DNA from: Brachycybe producta
Taxonomy: Eukaryota > Arthropoda > Diplopoda > Playtdesmida > Andrognathidae
Reading direction: 5' to 3'
Assembly (NCBI GenBank): GCA_036925085.1
Contig: JAUPFP010000023.1
Coordinates: forward strand, 2,307,778 to 2,371,777
DNA length: 64,000 nt
In this document: one piece after another, positions 1-12,063 of the stretch
Layout: each line of letters starts with the position of its first letter
Numbering within the stretch: position 1 is the first letter of the stretch
Notes under the pieces: generated by a model
The model's database searches: none
Told to the model about the DNA's origin: nothing
The model's input: only the letters and a program-made list of their open reading frames with translations
Translations under genes and position numbers: made by a program

Positions 1-3000
1 TGACAACATGCTTCATATTTTCCTGTATGATGAGCATGTTACGAGCCAGATAGATGAATCCAAACTTCCGCCGGAATGTTTCGTCGTCCAAGACATATAA
101 AGGACACATATGTAACATCCGACAAGCCATCATAGCTGTGTTACAGTGAATGTAATATTCCAAAGTAGAAGACATCAGAAATAATTGCAGTGAATTGCAA
201 TTGAGGATGGATGATCGGACAAAGACATCAGTAGATTTAAAAACTAACTTAGAACCATTGTTTAGCTTTAAGAAAAATGTAAACATCCCACTAATTTCAC
301 CCGGGGTTGAAATCTTTATTTTGGGGGGAGGAATGTTAGGTGTAGCATACACGTACACCTAACAAAAAAGTACTACACTTACCTTATTATTATATACTTA
401 CTGCGAATAACGATCGACGATCAAAGAGTAGAGTAGATTTAAAAAATAAAATGTAACTAAAAGAAATTAATTTGATAACGGTCGTTGGAGCCTACAATCA
501 TATGATATTAAATTTCAATATCATACGATTGCTTTAATGGTTCCAATGTCCAATTAGGGGGACAAAAAATTTATTTTTTCTCTCTGGTCTGTTTTTGAGG
601 TTCAAAGTGCACCATTTTCAATATCATGTCAATTGTCAATGACATGAAATCACGGTCATTAACTAATGACGTATGATTTCAACAGAGTATTCAATGGGGT
701 AAAAGTTCGCTAGCTAGCCATGCAGCTCTGGGCTAGAAAATAGCTCTGATTATCAACCACATGATATGTCCACATGATAATCATGTGAACAATCCAAAGG
801 TTGGGTGACCACTACGCATTAAAATTACTTTTGCGAAAAACAAAAAATTGACGAGTTAGTTGAAACATAGTGTCTGAAGAAGAAGGGTCGAAGCTGGTGG
901 AAGAGTGAGTGAAGAGTGGAAGAGTGAGTGAAGAGTGGAAGAGTGAGTGAAGAGTGGAAGAGTGAGTGAAAGGGAATTGAGTGATTGTGTGTGTGTTGCA
1001 ACAGAGTTCTACACGGAAGATGGACCCCGAAATATTGTGAGTTACAAAAAATTCATAAAAAATTTATACATCTTATACAATATACACTTATACATATATA
1101 TACACTATGTATATGTTATAAAGTAAATTCATAACTTAGACACTAAGGAGCAGAATGAATTCTAATTAAATGTGTTTGGGTGAATTAGAACTTGATTGCA
1201 TTGGGCTGAGTTGAATTCAGAGGGATTCAATTTAGCCTGGGACAATCAGGTTCCTCCGTAAACAATTAGACCCTTAGTCCAGACCTAGTTGTAATTATAC
1301 CAAAGTAACAGACCAGAGCAAAGTGTAAAACAGTCCCTACCACCCCTTTTTTCTTATTGTACTCTTTTGTGAACAAATAAATTTAACCTCTTTAGCAAAA
1401 CAACAAGTTTCCCTTTTTTGATTGGAAGTACCAGAAGAGGGGGGGTAATACGGCTGAACCTCAGAGCTTCATTGCTCTTACACCTGAGGTCATCATAAGA
1501 CATCTTTGTAAGCGCTTTTCTTTAAGCCAACTTTAGTTGGTGAAAAGCGCCCAACAACTGTCTTGATGTAACGTGATAGTTCATTGTCATGACAGTCATA
1601 GTAGGTCTCTCTTAAAGCCTCATTTTCACGATAGTTGCTGTCATGACAGTAACTATCGCGAAAACTATCATCTCGGAAAACTATAGCTTTAACATACTCT
1701 CAATTTTTTTTGCTCTTCTTGCTTTCATAAAACATCATAATTAAATCTAGATTGGCCTAAAGAATTCTATGATTCCACGTGAAGAGTTGCAAGCATATTG
1801 GTGGTTTTGCAAATTGTCCAGCCATTGTGCATAATAACTGATTTTACCACTTTGCCTGTAACATATGCATGTAGAATTGTAGATGAATTTCAATTTGAAT
1901 TCTGTCAGTGGATGTGGGGATAAATAATGGAAAAAGAATCTTGTCTGTGTTATTCTCAGCAATGAGGAAGAAGAACTTTTTAGAGCTTACAATACAGCAT
2001 AATAATGTTGAGAGAGAAATAGAGGGGGGGGGGGGGGGATATTCTTCTTCTATGGATATTCATCTCTCAACAATAGGCAAATGATAACGGAGATTGATGC
2101 TGCAGATAATATATGTTAAGGTAGGTATATTCACATTTTTAAAATGTAGAACAGGAATTTGCCATTTACAATGTTTGTGACTAAATAAAAGTTCCAGATA
2201 GATCTATACAGATACACATGGCTAATAGGGGTTTTGTGTCAATCAAAGTTGGTTTCCACAACTTTCATTGTACAACAGCAGCCAGCTAAACGTTCTGTCC
2301 ATAAGTTGTCATTTTGAGGTACGCTCGTATGTATTTCCGGTTGTATAAAGTAAAGGTGGAGTCACATTACTCACAATCCTCAATACCTCTTTCAAGAGTT
2401 ATATTTATTTGTTCAGTAGAAGTTGGTGTTTCCGATAGAAAGACATTCTTCAGTCATGGAATCTTGATAGAATGATGTTATTGGCTTTTGTCTATTATTA
2501 ACTCAGGTCGTTTTATCTCAGGTAACCTCCCCTCAGTATGCCTTCAAGACGAACGAGTATGTTAATTATTGGTGAATTTCGTTAAGCCTAGTACAGACCG
2601 GGCGATAATCGCGAGAAACATTCTTGAGAGCAATGTTTCCCTGTACTTGGAAACGTCTTTGCGGATACAAAGCGACATCGCTCGAGTATCTAGCAGCTTG
2701 ACATCAACGTGTGTTGCTTGTTTCTCTGTTTCCCACTTGAAATGGAAAAAAACATTGCTCAGTCTGTACCTCTAGAAGTGAACAAGCCACGAAGTATTTT
2801 ATTATGAAGTCTTGAGGGGTTTGATGAAAATAATGAAATTCATTTTCATTTTTGATTTATTATTTCATGTAGTAAGTGAACACAGGGCCATCTTTAAGTC
2901 TTTTGTGGCCCCTGGCACAAGATTTATTTGAGGCCCCCAATCATGCCTTACAAATAAACTCATTTTTACCCAAGGAACCAGTGTTTTATATAAAAAAGTA

Positions 3001-5014
3001 TTGATGATTCCATGATTTCCATTGTATATATTGGAACAGGACTTTTATGAAGTAAATTACATAAGTGAATAGGCCTATTTTTTAAAATAGTAAAATGTTT
3101 TTGATGTTGGATAAATTGAAATTAAGATTTAAAAATACAGAAAATAGTGACAATTAACTGACTGAGGCCCTAGTTTAGACGGAGGCCCTAGGCCAGGGCC
3201 CCCCATTAAGATGGCACTGAGTGAACAACAAATACTGAATTCGGGTTGTATGCTCAACATCCCTAAGCCACGTGTATTCAAATACAAGTCGCTGTTTACG
3301 TGTGCCCGGCAGTTATCATCCGGTCTGTTCTAGGATTTAGTCATAATTGACACATCAAATTGTTAAATACTATTTAATGTGAACATTTTAAAATTACAAT
3401 TACAAAAAAATACCCTACAACCTGTGGTAGAGGGATCCAAGTTGCACACCACAGGTTATTTAGTGGCATACTAGAATTTGTAATTCTACCTTAAATCTAA
3501 AGTAGTTTTTATGTAAAACTTTAGCTTTAAAGATTTTTCACACAAAATCCAACAAAATAATTAAAAGTAGCTGTTGTCAAAGTTGAAGTGAGTTGCTGCA
3601 AAACCGTTAATATTATTTATTATAGTTAGTAAACAAAACAAATGCCATTTGTTATAAAACACACCTGTCTACGAATGTAGACTGACCAGTCTGACCTTGG
3701 TCGTTGTAGGACCAACATTTTATAATTAAGTTTGTGCAGACTTAATGCAATTTTATAACATTGATGTTAACTATCGTCCGACAACGTCGATTTTTCATCT
3801 TCGGCCATTTTTTTTTTTTTTCTCCTGCGAAACAGCAATGTTTTTTCCTCTCTCTTTTGCCTGAGTCAACAAATAAGAAAAAATGCAATTTATTAAAAAT
3901 AAGGGTAGCGGTAAGGATTTATTTCGATATATAAAAAGAATTGCCAGTCATGATTGTACTGTAATGTGCTTTCTTGATGTTGATGATGGGATAAAAAAAC
4001 CATTTAATAGGATAAATAAAATGTTTCAAACTACGACCTAATTTGCATTTCTTGTTAGAATCTTCTATTTGTGTAGAGGACAAACAACTCACTCGGTTGC
4101 TTACATTGTTGCTATCCATTAAGTTGGGTACAGACGATCAATTTTGGCTTTTCAATGCAAAAATTGATAATGTATCTGGTGATTTATGGTAGTTGAATCC
4201 AATTTTTATAATTCTTCATCCTTGACCTAAGACGTCGTGGCAAGCATTTGAAAAATAACAACAGATGGAGTTCAAATAGCTCCATGTAAGTCTATGACAC
4301 TAAAGTAAAATTTACATGGCAGGTGAAACTTTAATTTAAATATGGAATTGGCCATTGTTTTCACCACTTTTTTTTAAAATTAAACATAATTAAAGAATAA
4401 ACAATTAATTGTGTGGTTGCACTCAGGGTCGACGAGAGAGGGGGAAGCCGGGAATGTCTAGAAAAAATGGATGAAACATGACAAAATGACAATTTTGTGG
4501 AATGTGAGTATACTCATGGGACAGGCAATTAGAAATCGGGACATACAGAAGTTAGCTACGCCCTTTTTATGACGAACGGCAACTTCTAATTGGTTTGTTG
4601 TGTGGTTCAACGTTGAAAATGGCGGAGCATGTGACGTCAGACTACATAACCAACCAATTAGAAGTTGCCAGTCGTCATAAAAAGGGCGGAGCCAACTTCT
4701 GTTTGTCCCGATTTCTAATTGCATGTACTCATGGGTGGATGACATGTTGTAGTACATATATTATAGATTTTGTAAGTTCCTATCATTTTTTCTCGCTGTA
4801 AACCGGTAAACGATGAATCAACTGCGAAAATCCACTCTTTTGGTGAATAGGCCTACACAGCTTTATAAAGAAAAATACCAAGATAAGGGGAAGTCTAAGG
4901 AACAAAAAGAGAACCTCTTAAAGAGAGGCTATACAAGTAAAGCTCACTCACTCACGACGTTTTTTTATCTTAACATAGAGTTAATGTACCTCTCTCTCTC
5001 TCTCTCTCTCTCTA

Positions 5015-5089
<75 letters not shown>

Positions 5090-6863
5090 ATATATATATA
5101 TTATATAATATATATATATTATATAATATATATATATTATATAATATATATAATATAAACATAAATGCAATTACGTAATTAAGACAGTGTTAAGAATCAG
5201 CATAATAATTTGCCATAAGCGTAGTCATTAAATTTCATTTGTGTTTTCTTAGTTAACTTTAAAACTAGTACATAAACCTTTTTTTTTTAAAAAGAAAATT
5301 GTTCCTAAAAAATTTAACACTAGAAATAGAAAAAAAAGACACTCAGCATGTGAAGTTGGATCGATAATATTCAAGGACTCGGTTAATGGGAATAAAAAGT
5401 AGAAGAAAAAGTGAAACAAGACTTTTATTTTCTATCTCCATTGACCTGCTCCATATACATACTGTACATGTATTTTTCAACTTAAGTTTCTTCTGTTTAA
5501 TACATTATTTATTATGTAGTCAACCAAAATATAGTTTGTTGACAACTTTTAAGAGAAAATATATACCTTAAATATACTGCTGCATTCATTCATACAGCTG
5601 TTTACATCAAATTTGTTTTTAACCTTCTCTATTAATTTCTTAATTGACATTTTCCCGTTTTTTCGTCTTCTTTTGAGCCACTTCTGTTTGCCAAAATACT
5701 TCAGAATCTTGGAATTCCTTTTGTATCCATTCTGGAACCTATTCAATTTTTTTAAAAAAAAAACAATGTTAAGAAGAATTTTTATCTCTTTAATTGACAG
5801 CTTCATACTTGGCACAGATTGACTTAAGTGATCTTTACAAAGCTTAATGCTCTGCCAAACTATACCCTGTATACGTTACACAATAAAGTTACATGAAGGG
5901 AGTGAGGTGATTGAGAAAGTTGTTGTGGCAGAGATAATGACAAGTGCATTCTAACATTTATTCAAAGCCATTTGACATCATTTTGGCATAGAGACCTACA
6001 TGATCCCATAGGATGGGCTGAGTCTAGGCTGGCAATTTTATGAAGAAAACCCATGGGCTTTATCGGTATTCATGGGACTGGTGGTGGGTTTCATGGAAAT
6101 GGTGGGCATCATGGGACTGGTGAGCTTTGAATTTCACGAGTTTAGTGGGCTTTGTGGGCCTTAAGGTAAGTCTTGTGGGCTTTGTCAGCCTAATGGGGTT
6201 TATAGGCCTTATAGGCTTGGTGGGCTGGGCTTATTATAACGTTTTGTAGGTAGGTTATTTTAAGTTAGGATGGAACTCAATTTTTTTTCATAAATGTAGG
6301 TCTTAATTTTAGGATCATTAAATCCGTATAAAATAACACGTGAGCAGTAATTCAAATATACTTGACCAAAGCACAATACGACATCTTAAGAGAAATTTAA
6401 ATTCGTTCAATATCTTGTTCTAGTCACTTTAATTAAATTTGATGTTTTTCTTTTCCGTTGAGAATTTTTCACCCTGGAGACTTGGAATTGTTATTTAAAT
6501 TACATGACGAGGGAGAAACGAGAGAAAACTTTTGATTAACAATGATGGCTAATGATATAGCCTAAATACATTTAAGCTTAAAAGACTGTCCTCTCTTTCT
6601 TGAGATATTTTTATATTAAATTTATTATCATAAGTTATCAACTTACATGTTGAGATTCTTCTTCAATTATATTGTAGCAGCGAGATTGTTTGTTATTATT
6701 GTCCACTTTAAGATCATTTTCATAGTGGACAAATGGACAATCTGAACGATGTGGCACTGATTTTGTAGTGTTGACCATTAAATAAAGTTCATTGTTTGAT
6801 TGAAAAAGGCCAGAAAGAATGACCACGTCACCGTTTTTTATTTGAACAGATGATGCATACAAC
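1..6863 (-). CDS. Unidentified protein, two internal exons (partial gene)
   Basis: I do not recognise this protein. Exon A is 6863-6647: acceptor CCTTAG, donor CAT|GTAAGT, one base plus 72 codons, starting LYASSVQIKNGDVVILSG. Exon B is 358-1: acceptor GTTAG, open to the window edge, about 119 codons. Exon A ends in phase 0 and exon B opens in phase 0, so they join in frame across an intron of about 6.3 kb. Exon B contains the stretches STPGEISGMF and DDETFRRKFGFIYLARNM. It is rich in Met and Cys and looks like folded globular protein, with no signal peptide or obvious membrane segment. Exon A loosely resembles a beta-barrel (hydrophobic alternation around GDVVILSG), but that is only an impression. 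The first exon lies above 6863 and was not found; the end lies outside the window. The matching phases and good splice sites make a real gene likely; the join itself is inferred. Confidence 0.68.
899..970. repeat. Tandem repeat, 19-bp unit (about 3.7 copies)
   Basis: The unit GGAAGAGTGAGTGAAGAGT repeats nearly without change. It lies in the long intron of the unidentified minus-strand gene. The low divergence suggests recent expansion. Confidence 0.9.
1512..1676. repeat. Two adjacent inverted repeats, one with a TTAA-AGCC end
   Basis: Bases 1512-1550 form a two-step hairpin: outer stem GCGCTTTTC, inner stem CCAAC, loop TTTA. A TTAA at 1612-1615 then begins an end reading AGCCTCATTTTCACGATAG, followed by a second palindrome centred on CTGTCATGACAG. 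The same outer end in reverse orientation closes another palindromic sequence at about 33,950-34,105. This is read as a short non-autonomous element, not a gene. Confidence 0.55.
2582..2777. mobile_element. TTAA-GCC palindromic element
   Basis: It opens with TTAAGCCTAGTACAGACC and closes with an imperfect inverted copy (GTCTGTACCTCTAGA). The inside is partly self-complementary around GAGAAACATTC. The outer 15 bases match the start of the element at 32,875, although the interiors differ. Confidence 0.5.
4521..4726. mobile_element. MULE-like MITE, ACAGGC ends, 9-bp target duplication
   Basis: This 206-bp near-perfect palindrome starts ACAGGCAATTAGAAATCGGG and ends with its complement. It is flanked by the exact 9-bp direct repeat actcatggg at 4512-4520 and 4727-4735. 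The core carries GGGCGGAG boxes and a TGACGTCA-type centre. Long terminal inverted repeats with 9-bp duplications are the signature of Mutator-like elements. It has no coding capacity. Relatives lie at 9781, 34,831, 35,107, 35,410, 42,659, 51,149 and 62,619. Confidence 0.85.
4989..5158. repeat. CT then TA microsatellite with a 22-bp higher-order unit
   Basis: A (CT)n run passes into (TA)n. From about 5083 the array takes on a longer period of 22 bp, made of TA steps interrupted by ATTATATAAT. The encoded Tyr/Ile/Asn-rich open frame is an artefact of the repeat. Confidence 0.95.
6050..6236. repeat. Degenerate GGGCTTTGTGGGCC-type repeat
   Basis: Short words built on GTGGGCTT, GGGCCTTA and CTTGGTGGGCT recur irregularly for about 190 bases. 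Similar words reappear at about 11,236-11,256 and 11,468-11,512. It is much richer in G than its surroundings. No open frame or terminal repeat explains it; an old minisatellite or transposon relic is likely. Confidence 0.6.
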
Positions 6864-8580
6864 CTAAGGAGATGATAAAAAGAAATTGGAAAAAAGAAAA
6901 GATAAAATAAATTGATTTCCTGAAAATATTTATTTTAAGTATCTTTTGTGAAAAGAAATGATTGTGATTGAGAAGGAATGAATCGTTCAGAAATTTCATC
7001 TTTTCTCAGGATTTTTCGAGCAAAGAAGTGATTGAATTTTTTTTCTATTTTCAATTTGTGTGAAAGTTTGAATTTGAGAGGTTTATAAGTTGTTACATGC
7101 TGTTATCCAATACGAATTACTAAACAGGTGTGTCCGGCAGTTGTGTGGATATTTGAAGAAAGAAAAAAAAAACACATTTTTGTTTTTTTCAAAATATTGG
7201 TGAATAATAAATTTGTGAAACTAAAATTGTGTTAGAAACTAGAATGGTAGCTGAATCACTTAATAGTATTTTGCATGTTGATAACTTTCAAAATAAAACT
7301 TTTTGCAAACAAAACTTAAAGGAATATTGTTGAATCATTTTCAAAATTAACCTAAAAAGCTTATTTTGAAAGTTTTTAACAAGAAAATACCCTTAAGCAA
7401 TTGAGCTACCTTTCTAGACTTCAAGTTTCTAAAATACTTTAAAGTTTCTGTTTATTTTGCTCCAAAATGACGTAATAATAGATCGAGTTTGAGGTACGTT
7501 TGCACTTGAAACCCACTTGAAGTTGAATTAAATTCAAGGATCTGTAGTGAAGTGTAAGTAGAAAATCGGTCATTTTTCAGAAACACGTGACTAGAAACTG
7601 TGCAAAACCACTAAATGCCATTAAATATGCAAAACCGCTAAAATGGTAGTAAATATGCGAAACCACAAACTTTATGTGCTGGCAGTAACTTTACAAAATT
7701 AATAGTAAAGTTAGCAATGTGCAGCAGATTTCATAGCGAATTTAATGGATTTAAATATTGTCTAGTAATTGTAAGAAATATCAGATTTTTTTTTTTCATT
7801 TTTATGCCAAGATGTTACCTAGATACAATTTCTACATTGTGATATTATGGTAAGTTCATTCTTGTGGCTTATCCTGGAAGGCGCTTCTTAGTTTTCAACT
7901 TTTAGGGCTCTCTGTACAAACCTATGTTATTACTAGAAATTGAACCTAGTACAAAATTCAAATATTCTTATTTGCTTTTCAACTTTTATCACAATCCATT
8001 GAGACATGAAAATGGCAAAAACATTATTCCAAGGGTGGACGACCAAGAAATCTTTTGAGTAAACGATTTTTGGGTACTAAGTAATATGTTTTTTTTGCTT
8101 GAATGTTTGGATAGAGAATTCTCCATCTTCAGCTTTTTTTTTACTTGACGTGTTCGCAGTAAGATTAGTTTTTCTTATTTAAGGCGGCTGAATAGATATT
8201 TATTTTGTTTTTGTCCACCTTGATGGAGCCACTGGAGTGACTATTATGGTCTGTATGAGGTCTCTTCTTCTCCATCCACGGCCGCAACTAGAGTATAGGA
8301 TGCCCAGGTGCAATAGTGAAAAAAATGCCCTCAATGAATAATTTTTTGAACATCATTTTAATAACACTCTTCGTGCTTTCATATTTGCAAACATGTCGAT
8401 TACACCATCAAAATTTATTTGATGGGTTGCAATAGGGGTTCCAATTTGCTGCCCAGGTACAAGAGCGAAGTTAAAAATGAACAATTAAAAAAGAAGAATG
8501 GCTGATTCACTGGGTGTGGCGTAAGTGTAGGGATGGCTGCTTATGGTATTAGTTATTATTCGTGAATTAAAATTAAATTA
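6864..8580. other. Stretch without a recognised gene
   Basis: This lies upstream of exon A of the unidentified gene and probably within its transcript. Around 7230-7440 it holds a copy of the foldback repeat with the paired motif GAAACTAGAA and TTCTAGTTTCTAA. At about 8180-8270 there is a fragment of the GGTGGC-ended element (see 39,553). I see no further exon with good splice sites. Confidence 0.5.
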
Positions 8581-8583
8581 TTG

Positions 8584-9475
8584 TGTGACACCCTGTAGAA
8601 ACAGAAGGTGAAACACTTAAGTCAAAATTCAGTCTTGACAGTAAGGCACCCCTTGGTGCACAGATGTTCGGACATGGGTGGCCCGAATTCTAGAGAATTC
8701 GTGGAACCAAGTCCGACCATGAGAAAATTGGAAATAAGTTCCAAGAATATTTCTGATTATGATTTAATATCCCCGGCCCAGGGCAATGATTGGCCCAGTT
8801 GGTCAATCATTACGCCCTGAGGTAACAGTTGCCACTCCCAGGAGACCGGACAAGTGAGCCTGAGACTTGAGTGTGAGGACAGTCAGAATTTGGAGTTGAA
8901 ACGAGTAAGTCTTGTTTAGAGTTGGTCTTGAGAATTTCAAGAAGTACCCCTGAGTTCAGAGAGTAAAGATCTGACTTAGAGAATAATATTATGTAAAAGT
9001 AATAATAATTATGTAATCAAGAGCAAGTAAAGAGTTATATCCAAAATACTTAAACCAGTGTCATACTTGTGTATTTTGGACTGTATTGGGTTCCTGTACT
9101 CCTAAAATAGAGGAGTATCCAGCAGAAGGTACTCAGACACAGCCTGAGTCCCTCTGCCTGGAGCCTCCAGCAACTCAACGAAAAGGATTAGAGTTACTTC
9201 GGCATCGTCACGCCCTATATCCAAAGATCCCTAGGAAAGACGGTCTTTTTGTGGGCCGTGCCAGGCGAGGCAAGTAAATGTCGCGCCCGGTGAACCCAAC
9301 CCCCAGAGGTTCAACAGCAGTAGAGGCTGGTCCGCAGCAGTCGACAACAGAGTCGACCCCGGCACCACCGATTCAGCAGAGGGAACAACGTCGTCAACGA
9401 GGACGAAGTTCCTCACGCATCGTCGGTAATGGAGCCAAAGGTACAAGAGGTGGGCCAGTCACGTCACAATTGAAA
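8584..9475 (+). mobile_element. Possible LTR or retroelement remnant
   Basis: This block is more GC-rich than its neighbours. It starts near TGTGACACCCTGTAG, and at about 9060-9090 has a segment (GTGTATTTTGGACTG, then TTGGGTTCC) that resembles the end of an LTR followed by a primer-binding site. The next 350 bases hold short open frames; one reads PAPPIQQREQRRQRGRSSSR, a Gln/Arg-rich tail of the kind seen in retroelement polyproteins. No reverse transcriptase, protease or second LTR is visible. The call rests on base composition and loose resemblance only. Confidence 0.28.
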
Positions 9476-9479
9476 ATAA

Positions 9480-9963
9480 TTATTTCAATTATATATATAT
9501 TAAGCCAGGTCTGTGTGTGTGATCTAATTCTGTACAAACAAGAACAAAAACCTTGAAGCATGTCGGAATTTATATAAATTTAAATTTAAATGAATAAATG
9601 AATTGCTTTTTTTCTCAAGGTCAACTATATGTTGCACACATCCAAGAACCCCATGATATTAAATTGGAGGGGGGAAAAGGTTGGAAAGGGTAGAGGAGGG
9701 GGAAAATGAAAAACTCATTTTCTCTTTCAAATATAAAAAGGGGAGGGGATAATAGTAGCAAAATTAAACTAGAAATTATCACAGGCAACTGTGCCCAGCA
9801 TTATAATTTCTTTTCCTCCGCCCTTTTATGAACGTCATCAATTTCTAATTGGGTTTGTTACTTGGTCTGACGTCATAAAAGGGCGGAGGAAAAGAAATTC
9901 TAATGCTGGGCACAATTGCCTGTGAATTTTGCTCCCATCATTTATGACGGGTTACCATACTAG
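9480..9963 (+). mobile_element. Helitron 3' end (copy 1)
   Basis: The element ends with hairpin 9934-9951 (CCCATC, loop ATTTAT, GACGGG), then 8 bases and CTAG at 9960-9963, followed by T. A 3' hairpin just before CTRR and a host T is the Helitron terminus. Near 9618 a degraded frame reads QGQLYVA, matching the last helicase motif of Helitron RepHel proteins (compare 30,101). The coding relic is broken by substitutions. A palindromic MITE (9781-9923) sits inside it. Homologous ends lie at 12,064, 12,591 and 29,861. The 5' boundary is not determined. Confidence 0.75.
9781..9923. mobile_element. ACAGGC-ended MITE nested in Helitron copy 1
   Basis: This 143-bp palindrome starts ACAGGCAACTGTGCCCAGC and ends with the complement. 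Its centre carries the TTATGA, GGGCGGAG and TGACGTCA words of the family at 4521, but the outer arms differ from that copy. The flanks gaaattatc and gaattttgc look like a decayed 9-bp duplication. The Helitron end at 29,861 lacks it and has an uninterrupted GAATTTGGCTCCC at the same place, so it is an insertion. Confidence 0.75.
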
Positions 9964-10079
9964 TTTATATATACATGTATATTCCAAAAAGTAAGTTTGA
10001 TACACCCTCTGCATGATGCCTGGTGCAACGCCCCCATGGCCCCCTCCCCTATTTGCGGCCGTGCCTCTACCCGCGATTT

Positions 10080-12060
10080 AGAGAAACTATATTTTTCTAG
10101 CGAACGTTTTTCAGGAAAAAAAAAGCATTACGAAAAAATTAAAAATGTTTTAGAAACTAGAATAGTTGGTGATAATGCTAAAAGTTTTGATGATGATAAT
10201 ATCTTTAAATATGAAATTTTTCTGACAGTTTGAAAAAGGGCGTAATATTTTCGTAATGTTTCATAAAATGTCAATGGAAAAACATAAATTCCGAACTGCT
10301 ATAAAATGTTTATTTTTATTAAGATATTGCCATGAAAAAACGTTTAGCGTAATCTTCTACCATTCTAGTTTTTGACAACAATTTGAATTTTTTTCGTAAT
10401 GTTGTTTCTAAAAACAAAAGTTCACTTGACGTTTTTGCGTTTGAATTTTACAAAAACGTCTATGGAGCTTAGCATTAGCCATAGCAATGCACCATCCAGG
10501 GGGACAAAAACAAGATAAATATCTATATAAATAGAAATTATTTGTTTTAAAACTTTCCTTTTTAGTTAATGGAACAAAAATATTCTTTAAGGCAAGATTT
10601 AATGTTTTCATATTAGGAGAATTATTTGCTATTTTCTTTAAGGATGTTTTTTTTATTTAGCTTCGAATATATTAGGAACATCTACATTAAATTAACAATA
10701 TAAACATTAAGTTTACAGTGTATGTAAAATATGTATATCAAATTCTGTTTAGTCCTTCCTATATGTTAAATGCCATCCATATAGTTGTGTGTACACAACC
10801 CATATATTGTATTTTACTTACTGAATAAGTTACACAGTAAGTAAATTACATTATTGATGATTGAAAATGCGTGGCTAGTATCATATTTCATATACGTAAA
10901 ATACATAGTTTCTGAATCTATGGATTACCTCCTATCTATACAATATGTGCTCTGCTTCTTGTAATATAACCTACGACGATGCAAATATTCTTAATATATA
11001 ATTAAAGTAATACTGAAACTGGAACTAAAAAAATGTAATGTGATGTTTAGATATCAAAATAACTTTGTGAGAAGATGTGGTTCTGTTAAAATTTTCAGGT
11101 CTACTTTATAAATATTTACAGCGTAATTCATTATGAGTGTAAACATAACTTATGAGATATGACAAGTCAGTCAGTATGTTGGAGGAGAGGTCAGTTTGAG
11201 TAAAAAGTATCATCAACTGAAGACCTACATAAAGCCCATGGGCCTTGTGGGCGACTGTGTGTGTGTGTGTGTGTGGACATCACCAAAAAGTAAACTGTTA
11301 GGTTTTTAAAGAATAATTTTAATTAAAATTGTTTTTCTTTATTTTTATTTTTATTTTTATTTTTATCTGTCTTTTTAATATGTTGAAAATGCACAATTCA
11401 ACTTTTTACTTGAGTCACAGATTTTATGAGAGTCATGAACCTGATGATGTTCTTGTGGACATAATAGGTCTGTGGGCTTCATAAGCCTGGTGAGCTTGGT
11501 CGACTGGGCCTTGTATAAAGTCTCATTTGATGCGCTCCAAATTTTTACACAGTGTAGATGTCTAATTTAGTTAAGCAATACAACAACAACACGAGTTCAA
11601 AGTTTCTTTCGAGAGTAATGTCATTAAACACAACAAATGCTGTATTCTAGAAAATGACAATTGCCTCAATTTTATTTAGTTTATTGATCTGTTTGTTTTT
11701 GTTTTCTAAAAAGGTAACTTGATACTAAGCTCATACATTTCTTATAATAACAAACTTTGATCTTTTGTTGTTCAGGTGGTTTTAAAGTGTAAAACACACC
11801 TCGAACTCTTATTATCTAATGTACGTTCTAGCTGAGTCTTTCATGATGGTGGTATCTTTAAAAGTAACTTCTTATACGTTGTCTACACTTGAGCTAAATG
11901 CATTCAAGTTAAATGTGTTTAGTTGAATTATGCAGAGTCGAGTTAAGAACATGAACAAGATCAAATTGACGTTATTACTTAAAATCTAATCAAATTGAAA
12001 TACTAAATCAGTATTTTGTTATGTTAGCCCATTATATTGAAAAACTAATCTAATATGTTT
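10080..12060. other. Repeat-rich stretch without a recognised gene
   Basis: At 10,080-10,530 there is a rearranged copy of the GGTGGC-ended element (the words AAACTAGAATAG, CGTTTTT and GACAAAAACAAGATAAATA also occur at 15,800 and 39,600). At 11,250-11,275 there is a (GT)n run and at 11,340-11,365 a (TTTTTA)n run. From about 11,885 to 12,060 the sequence matches the element at 27,682 at lower identity. No coding exon was supported. Confidence 0.5.
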
Positions 12061-12063
12061 AAA

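Noticed and set aside
4595-4757. Frames on both strands at 4.5 kb
   Set aside because: Open frames on both strands of a palindromic MITE; the same peptide recurs at 35,103 because the element recurs.
5000-5178. Open frame of Tyr/Ile/Asn repeats
   Set aside because: It is the translation of a TA-rich microsatellite and has no splice or family evidence.
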